64,000 nucleotides of DNA, from NCBI RefSeq assembly GCF_029227915.1, contig NC_079885.1, forward strand, positions 19,665,001 through 19,729,000, read 5' to 3'. Below, piece after piece: positions 25,501 through 34,500 of the stretch. Within the stretch, counting starts at the first letter, position 1. Each line of letters opens with the position of its first letter. A program made the translations under genes and the position numbers. Source of the stretch: Hydractinia symbiolongicarpus (lineage: Eukaryota; Cnidaria; Hydrozoa; Anthoathecata; Hydractiniidae). The notes beneath the pieces are model-generated. The model saw nothing but the letters and a program-made list of their open reading frames with translations. It ran no database searches and was not told the origin of the DNA.

Positions 25501-28500
25501 CTACGGATGGCTTAAAATGGGTGTCGAACGTCGAGGCCTTTACGGAAAAGCGAATCGAGAAGCTCGTCGAGGACAATAGGCCTGTGTATATCCTGGAAGT
25601 AGATATTGTCTACCCGGAGAGACTACACAACAAGCATAACGAATTGTCTTTCCTACCCCAACGAACGATGGTCCATAGGGTAGAGAAACTGGTGCGAAAT
25701 GTAGAGGACAAGCGAAAGTATGTGGTGCATATCAGGGCATTAAATGAGGCTGTAAGGCATGGGCTTAAATTGAAGAGAGTTCGCAGGGTCATCTGGTTAA
25801 ACCAGAAGGCGTGGTTGAAGGGGTACATTGATCACAACACGAGACTGAGAACAAGTGCGAAGAACGAGTTCAAGACGGACTACTACAAACTCATGAATTT
25901 TAGCGTGTTTGGCAAGAACATGGAGAATATTAAAAATCACCGCAACATCCAGCTGGTCACAAACGAGGACAAGTATACGAAACTCGCAATGAAACCAAAT
26001 TTCAAGGGTGAAAGCAGGTTCAGCGAGCATCTGGTATGCGTTGAAATGGGTAAAACCAGGGTAAAGATAAATAAGACTGTATACATTGGCCAGGCTATAT
26101 TGGATATGTCAAAGCTAGTCATGTGCGAGTTTCACTATGATTCCATGCAGCCTAAGCAGGGTAGCAAGTTGCAGCTCTGCTACATGGACACAGATAGCTT
26201 TATGTACCATATACGAACGGAGGACTTTTACAGGGATATCGTGCAGGATGTTGAGACACGCTTTGATACAAGTGCCTATGATGCAGATGATGGAAGGCCT
26301 CTCCCAATAGGCAAGAACAAGAAGGTGGTAGGCTTAATAAAGGACGAATTGGGCGGTAAAATCATGACCTAGTTCATCACACTAAGGGCAAAACTCTATG
26401 CCTATGTGAGCCTTACAAAAGAAGGCAGTAATCGAAAAGTCAAGAGCTTGAAGAGATGTGTCACGAAAAAATCTATTTCCTTTGATGACTATGAGCGGTG
26501 TCTGGAAGAGGGCGTTGACGTCTACAAGAGGCAGGCATTGATACAAAACAAGAGCCATGAGGTATACACCCACGGGGTGAACAAGTCGGTGCTCAATATG
26601 GCAAACGTGTTGTACAACTGGACCACATTACGACGCTTGTCAAAAGGCATTACCGCCTAGCGTCTACAGGGGAATAAAATGGAGGTGTGGTTATGTACCG
26701 CTATACTTCTACCCTATGCCATGATAGCTTTCATACTTTTTCGTTACAGACGACTACTAATAAAGATGTCTGATATTTCACAAGTCTTTGACAATGCCTC
26801 TGCAGAATATGAAAATATTAAAAAGCCTATCGATAAGCATCATGTGGTGAAAGAGGCCATACGGAAAGGCAAGGGTCACTTACTACCAAAAAAATGCACG
26901 GAGGGCTCCGTTGACAAGGCTTCGGAGGAAGCAATCGACAAGGTCCATACCGAGTATGTACAGCGAGAACTCCAAGAGAAATGGGAGAAAACAGCTAAGG
27001 CACTTTCTACCCATGTTGTAAGCCTGTATGCTAGCATGATTGGAAACTCTATAGACAGTGTTGACGAATTGCGCATGGATATCTAAGAAGACCCTATTAT
27101 CCGGGATTCCATGACAGATTTGGGAATCCTTGTGCACTGCACCATAGGGAGGTGTTTAGCCCAACTTCTCGTGGCAGGGCATACTGCGAGGCATATGAGC
27201 AGGAAAAAGAGAACGCGGAGAAGGAGGGGGGAGGCATAGACTGTACTATAAGAATGAATGAGTGAAGAGAAACAAAAGGAGAGAGTCATTACAAAACCAC
27301 CGAAGAACGAAAGTTGTGTTGCAGCTGGCAAGAGACTTTCCGAATGGAACCGGAAAAACAAGGCCAACTGAAAGAAGAACGTGGGCAAAGAATTTTCACA
27401 GGATAATCAAGAACCTGCGACAGGTTCCAGCAAGTCAACGGACGTATGTCTTTATGGAATCGGGACTTTGGTCGTGCTTGCCATAGGTGTCGGGGTTTGG
27501 TACAAATTTGGTATGGGTAAATAGGAATCTAACAAGTCGGCGACTAATCCAGAGCGTCAGCAACAGAACAAAACGCAGCCTCAGATTGACATCCTCAAGA
27601 CGCAATGATTTTACTCAAAAAATGACACTTAATAAACGGCAACAGGCAAACATTTAGATGAAAATATAAGTCCCAAAGAAGCCATGATTATTGATGCCTT
27701 ATGGGGGTTGGTCTTGTACACGATACTGATCGCTATTGGCGGATAAAACGGTCCTAGGAGTTTCGGGTCTGGGCCTAAAGTGGACTTGGAGGACGGTTTG
27801 AAGCTAGCTAGGTATATGATGGCGGTCCAGTTTGACGAATACGCAATAAAACAAGATAACAACACGTTGTACCATGACTTCAAATTTTTGCAATAAGATT
27901 TGCCTTGCCGTGTAGTTGTCTGCACCGGATCCGACTAAGGATGCTTTGGCACCTGCTTGCGATCCTAGCAAAAAGACCAGGTAAGCCCTGATACTTTCGC
28001 TTAGCTTGGTTAGGCCTTGGCTTGTTGATATGATGATTTTTTCCCAATCCCCATCAACCATAGACCACCATGAACCGTTTGTCAATAACGACATGACGTT
28101 ATTGGATTTGCACAAATCGTTAGGATTTGCACGATACTCACGGCATACCTGCGCATATCCTGAGGTGGAGTAGGGGTTTTTATACTGCGAGAACCCATCA
28201 TCATACAGCATGGGTACTTTGTGGTAATAGACGTGAAATTTGAAGAACGAATTGATAAGGGGTACAGAACCCGCCATGTGCTTGATACAGATGCCTAATG
28301 CGGTAGTTGCGCAGTGTGTGGCAAAATTTACCTGAATGTTCCAATAGTCCAAGGCCTGTCCTGCCCATCTCAGTTGAACGGGGTCATCCAGGTAGGTTGT
28401 TGGGACCTTGATAGCATTTGGTAAACTCGAAAAATACCACGGAAATATGCAACTCCGTCGATACGTACAGGTCATGATGCTCCAAGTTCTTGATGCCAAG

Positions 28501-31500
28501 TGGCCATTCCCCTCTGTTACTTTTGTACTTTACCTTAGGGTTGTGTGAGTATATATTCATCCTTTTCTTAACAGAAAGGGATGAAGCAACTCTATATCAC
28601 TGATATGGAGACTCCTACAATTCTCGAGGACTATCTAGGACAGGATACGAGAATTGCCTTGAAATCGATAAGTATTAGACCTGCATGGTTGAGCCTGTAC
28701 AGCAATAACGACTTCACGATCCGAAAGTAGGACCCAAACAAAGACTGACTCGTATCGAGATTATGAATGGTCTGTACAAGATCGAGGATATTGCGACTAT
28801 CGTCAACTCTCAGGCAGAAAACAGGATTAAGCTGTTTGTTATAAAAAATGGACTCTTCAGGCTCCGTGTCAGCGATGGCTATACGGTATTCATAGACCAT
28901 CGCAAGAGCTTTTGGGTCTACCCTACGACCCCACAAAAAAGTACTTCACGAACGGTGACCACGATGCCCATTATAGGACCGACGTGGATCAAAGATTAAG
29001 ACTCGTTTGTCCGCAATTGGATGAAGACGACTGCCTACTGGATTGTAAAAGGTCTAAAACTCTGGCCTTACTTCCCACCAAAAAGCTAAACGCTTGGGGG
29101 GACATGTTCACTTGGAGTTTTGACACTCCTGTTTACCTTCCACTGAAGGGCTCTACGGACCGTCTAAGGTTCATGCTAACGGACGTCTACCATCATGAAA
29201 AGAACGTTTCGTTCACCGCCCTTACGATGCATATTCTTATAGAATAAATGAGCAACATAGCTACGCTGTACGCAAACCTACCAAGTGCGCTTGTGCAAGA
29301 CGTCGATATGCAGGAGGAACGCCAGATCTACAGACTTAAAAAGATTGAGGATATTGAAAAGTACCTGCGGGTTGAAATCGAGGAGCGGAACAGACTTGCG
29401 AAGAGATTCAAAATGCTTAACACGTGGGTACGACTCTGCGATCATGGGCTGCTTGGCATAAGCTTGATTACGTCGGGACTTGGCATAGGAGCTATGACCT
29501 CGGGTATGGGAGTTCCTTTGGCCATTGCCATGAGGGGCTTCCGATTGCAGCCGGTGTAAGCCAAGCTGTTCTCCGGAACGCTTCGAAAAGGCTCCGTGTC
29601 AAATCTAAGGAACATGGATGTATAAGGCTACTCGCAGAAGCGAAATTGAACTCTATTGTTGATCTCATCTCAAAAGCAATGGAGAATGGTGTAATCAGTG
29701 GCTATGAGTGTAACCTGGTCTCTCGAGAGAAGGAAAATTATATGATACTGAAGAAACAGATGCGACAGCGTCTCAATCGTATCGGTGAATGCCATTAATG
29801 AAGACCTTTTGCCCAGCTAGTTGCAAAAGGTCGAGAGGAGGACAGGAAAGAGATGCAGGATGAGATTTTAAAAAACGTTCGACCTGCACAGTGTGTAAGC
29901 AGTACCTAGAGGTCCCAACTGAGTATAGAACCTAATTTGGTATATTTTATAGGTCTTGTATGGCCTATAAAATATATGGTTATTAATCCTCACTCAGCAA
30001 CCATTCCTTTTTAAAGTCTTTGTACCGACATTCCGTAATATGTACCTGGGGTACTAGTTTTTACCTTGTACATACACCGATGAAATAGCCAGGATGGCAC
30101 TAGCTTGGCAGGATTCATCATAGGGTACTGGCATACCATAGAATTTGGTCGTGATTGTGTCTTTGTAGTATTTAGGCTTGGCGTTCACATAACGGTCCTT
30201 TTTTACAGGCTCTGTCAATTGCTCAGATATCAACTCCTCTACTCAGATACCAACTCCTGAGATATCAACTCCTCTATAGACAGTTTTGACAATATTTTGC
30301 AATCCAATCAGGGTACTCTTCAAAATCAAGACTCATCACTGGTACAGCATTGGCGTTGTGCCGGGTCACTCCATGTGGGGACCAGATTTTATGTGTCTTT
30401 CCCCTGAGGGCTACCACAAAGTCCCATGTATAGTACCCTACTATGTACCGTTGATCCTTATCTCCGTTGGCGGGAATGGGGCCTGACACTTTCAGTTATT
30501 CTACATTGATATCGTCGATGTCTGTAAAGGTATCAGCAAATGAGTAGAATAATTTAGGGTTGACAAGCTCATTTTAAAATTGTAGCATCTTGATTATTGT
30601 ATATTTCGAACGACTGCTGAGAATTGCATGTCATTGTACATACGCAACCACCCCCATTGTATGTGATATGGTCCTGATAGCAGTAGCAGCACAACATTTT
30701 ACCCTTCACCACGAATCTCCGACCACATGTGCATCTAACATACTGGTCAAGTACCCTTTCACAGTCGTTGCAATGCTCCATTTTATTTATCACAGTTACA
30801 AGGACGATCATCTTCTAGGTCATTAAGATGTTCCCTCAAAAGCCTCGAATGTCTCATCCATTCATTCACTCTCTCCTCTGATTTTTCTAATGCCAGTGCT
30901 AACGCTATTAGCGCCAGGGAGATACCGATACCGGCTATAAAAAGACCGCACTTCCAAAATATAATAAGTTTTGTTTTACAGCTGACGCACATTTATTATG
31001 GTATCTTGCAACCACGTTTGATGAGATGATGAGAGTCGATAAAGTAAGAAAAAAAACCTTTTCCTCATCTTATGGACTAGTTATTATAATAACTGCTTTT
31101 AAACGAAAGGAAAATCTAAGGTTTATTAATTACTTAGGACATATTGAGGGCACGTAAAGCACTAAGACACATAGCGCAACAAGGTATTTGTATTCTACTT
31201 TGAAGGAAAAGTAAAACAGCAACATTTGATTCTTTTTTTAGGACGACAAGATATTTCAAGATCTGAAAATCTCCGGTACGTTTACTAATGATGCTTCTTT
31301 TTTATTTCCCCCAACTTCTGTTTTTTCGACATTCAAGTTTTTTTAAAACTTAAGGGAGTCATTATCGCTACTCATTTATTGCATTTTATAGACACAAAGA
31401 ATCTTGAAGTACTTTACGTAAGCTCTCTGCTATTAACACGCACACTTTATTTACGTTACTTTTACAATTTCTCACTGTTGGTACTTGATTTTGCTTTTTT

Positions 31501-34500
31501 AGCTTGACAGGTTCTAGGTGCAGTTTATTGCATGCTTTTCTGCATAATTTGTAGTATTGTAGCTGTCGTGCAGGCACTGAAATCCAAAATAAGTCACTTG
31601 TTCTTTTGTTTAGTTGTGTAAAATACAACCACGTCCTGCCATCTGGGCAATGTATTGAATTTTTTAACAACACATATGTTGTGGGGACAAGAGAAGATAT
31701 CATAAAGAAGGAGAGACTTTTCAGTAGGATTATTCGCCAGGTTTTACCTTTCTACAGTTACTTTCTTAAACAGGGACGTCAGAATGACATAACAGGATAT
31801 GGTGAGTAGAAAATATTTAAATGTAATAAAATGTTAAAACCTAAAATGTTATTTTCTTACCGACGGACCGACCGACTGTAAGTATGCATTGATTTTTCCA
31901 TAGATAAAATATTTTCTAATTCCAGGCCAATTGTCAAATCGTTTGAAGGTTGTCTCGTTTGTATTTTGTTACCAAGTTTTCTTTTATATTGAAGAATTAA
32001 GTATATGGTTGGATGTATTTTTTATATTGATAAGGCAAAGATGGTGATATTGTAATGCGTTTATATAGAACCTCGGCCATTCAGACATCTCTATGCTCAG
32101 CTCATGAATTAACATGTTAGATTGTAAGCTCAATTTTTTAATATGTCTTTAGGAAAATGTGGTAAAAATGAAGAAGGAAGAAAAATAATTCAATCAACTT
32201 ATTTCCCATCAACGACAGAACTTTTAGAATGTGGACAGAAAAATGTTATTAAAGAAGTTATGTGCCGACACTGGATTCCAGGTTGTTTGACGAATAATGA
32301 GACACACCATCGGAAGGAATCTCCGATGTGTCGAGAAACATGTGAAAAGCTAGTAAAAAATACACCTTGTGATAAAATATTAAAATCCCTCGCCGAAATT
32401 AGAAAGTTGTTGTCAATTTGCCCAGATTTTCTCTCTACTCTTGCAGTTTCGAAACGCGTTGCAGAATTAGAATCTTGTGAGGATTTACGATGGAAGAATA
32501 CATCAGTTATAGAAAGTTGTCAAGCTGTAACATCAAGTAAGAACAAGAAAAACATAAAAATTGAAAGTTTGAGCAACACTGATAAAAAGCGTAGTTCAAT
32601 TTCATACTGCAATTCAAACAAGCATATGTTCGTTTAGAACTAAATCCAGTTTGGGGGCGCGACAACTGTTTATTCAATCAAAAGAGAAATGTATCTTTCT
32701 AACCAAAACGGCACAGAATAAATAATACACGTTATTAAAAAGCGTATCAAGCTTTTTCGAACTCTTTTTACAATTAGCACCGTAATAAGTTGACGAATTA
32801 TGACTAGCTAGAATGCCTTTTAAAACCTCAAAAAATACGTCATTTCTACGTTTACAAACAAATATAAACAAAAACATATCATAATTACACATCTTCGAAA
32901 ACTTTAATTTTAACAAAAAAGCTGATTTCAGCAAAATTTTGTGCTGATTGTTATAATTTGAGGCATAAATTTTAATGCAACGGAAGCCATTGATTCCAGT
33001 TTTTGGGTCTGAAATCTCTCACAAAGGAAGTTATGATCATAGGGGAATTTTCACCCCTTTATGCCCTCAATTGAATTTGGTTAATGTACCACGCGGAACT
33101 AAAATATTCGCTATCATCCGTATTTACGCTAACTTAAGACATTTCCACTTCTTCCTAGCAAATACATACATCTAATTCTATTATATTTCTCCAACAATTT
33201 CTATTTTACCGATGCTATTTTAATCTTAATAGTATTTTTAATGCTTTAATAGCGTTTTTAACACACAACTTTTTTTTCATAGAAGATGCATCTGTTAAGA
33301 AATGTTCAACACACTGTTATCATGGTAACGGTTTATTTTATAATGGAAACGAAAATATTACCGTAACCAGTAAAAGATGTTTGCCTTGGAATATCAATCC
33401 TTATTTGAACAAAGAATTATATCCAACTTTAAAAGAAAACCATTGCAGAAATCCTCAAGGCTATAGACTTAAACCATGATGTTATACAGATACTGTCGGT
33501 TTCGCTTGGGAATACTGTAACGTTAAGAAATGCAAAACAACAAGTATGTTTCGTTTACACATTTTTTTTTGTATTTTATATCATGTTCACTAAAAAATAT
33601 GGTATGATGGTATGATGATCGTAAATGCTCGATTGCTTGTGCATATGATCACTGTAGAAATTGAAAAATACACATTTTAAAAAAGTATTTATTCCAAACT
33701 TAAATTGTCAGCTAGTTTTCAGCTGCTGGATAAATCACTGAAATCAAAAAGGTATAGTACCTTTGCTAATTCGACCGAATTCACCAGCTGTCCGGCTGGT
33801 TACTGACAAAAACATATTTCATGATTTTAAAAGACAGTTATAAATCACGATTAAGCGTTTCCCAGGTCCAGTCTGTGAGAATCAAAACTCTAATAACTGA
33901 ATTGTCCGTTATAGTTAAAACATTGGTGATATCAGCATACATCACGGGATACTTAATATTTTTCAAGTAGAGTTTTATTTACATTTGACTAAAAACAATG
34001 ACAAGCTCACTTGCTCTAAATCTTTTTGCCATGTGTAAAGCCATGTGTATTTTTTACGAAAGTTTCATCTTCCCCTGTCATAATTTATAAATTCTGAAGC
34101 TCAGCCTAAATAGCTATTGCCTGATATATTTGACAAATTTCATTCCATTAATCTAATACCACTCAATAATAAAATTTCAGTCGAAAATATTTTCTGCAAT
34201 CATGTTACTGTGCTGCCAAGGTCCTATATATTTCCCTGATTAGCGTTTTTAGGTGCCTGTTAATCGCGTAATCAAATGTTAAGAATGTACATGGGCGGCT
34301 TTTTGCCGAGTTTATTATTTCTTAAATATTTTTTACTTTTCCATACACCGGTAATGTTGTCATTTTTTTTGTTTGTAATGTACTGATACTTTTAAATTTA
34401 CTATTCCTTTTCGCTTTTTTTTTAGCTACGAAACAAAATTTTATGCAGAAGAACAAGTGGTATTTAATGACCTCTTTAGCACTGCTTGTTTTGGTTCTTT

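Larger units (their letters stand above)
23519..31010 (+). mobile_element. degenerate Polinton-type (adintovirus-related) element, copy 1
   Basis: Roughly 7.5 kb of compact, intron-less, mostly broken genes inside intron 1 of the Fz-kringle gene, on both strands. Left end: a GCATATCAAGG-type terminus shared with copy 2. Content in order: protein-primed DNA polymerase B, two small ORFs, a minus-strand ORF, a virion-like ORF, a coiled-coil/membrane ORF, then three minus-strand ORFs. The right terminus seen in copy 2, with its repeat-protein gene, is absent, so the right end is truncated near 31.0 kb. No integrase, packaging ATPase, protease or double-jelly-roll capsid gene was recognised. Nearly every gene has stops or frame changes, so it is inactive. 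Confidence 0.75.

Noticed and set aside
23519-31010. Possibility that the polymerase region is an intact virus or active transposon
   Set aside because: The polymerase alone has several frame changes, an in-frame stop and lost catalytic segments, and the right terminus is missing.
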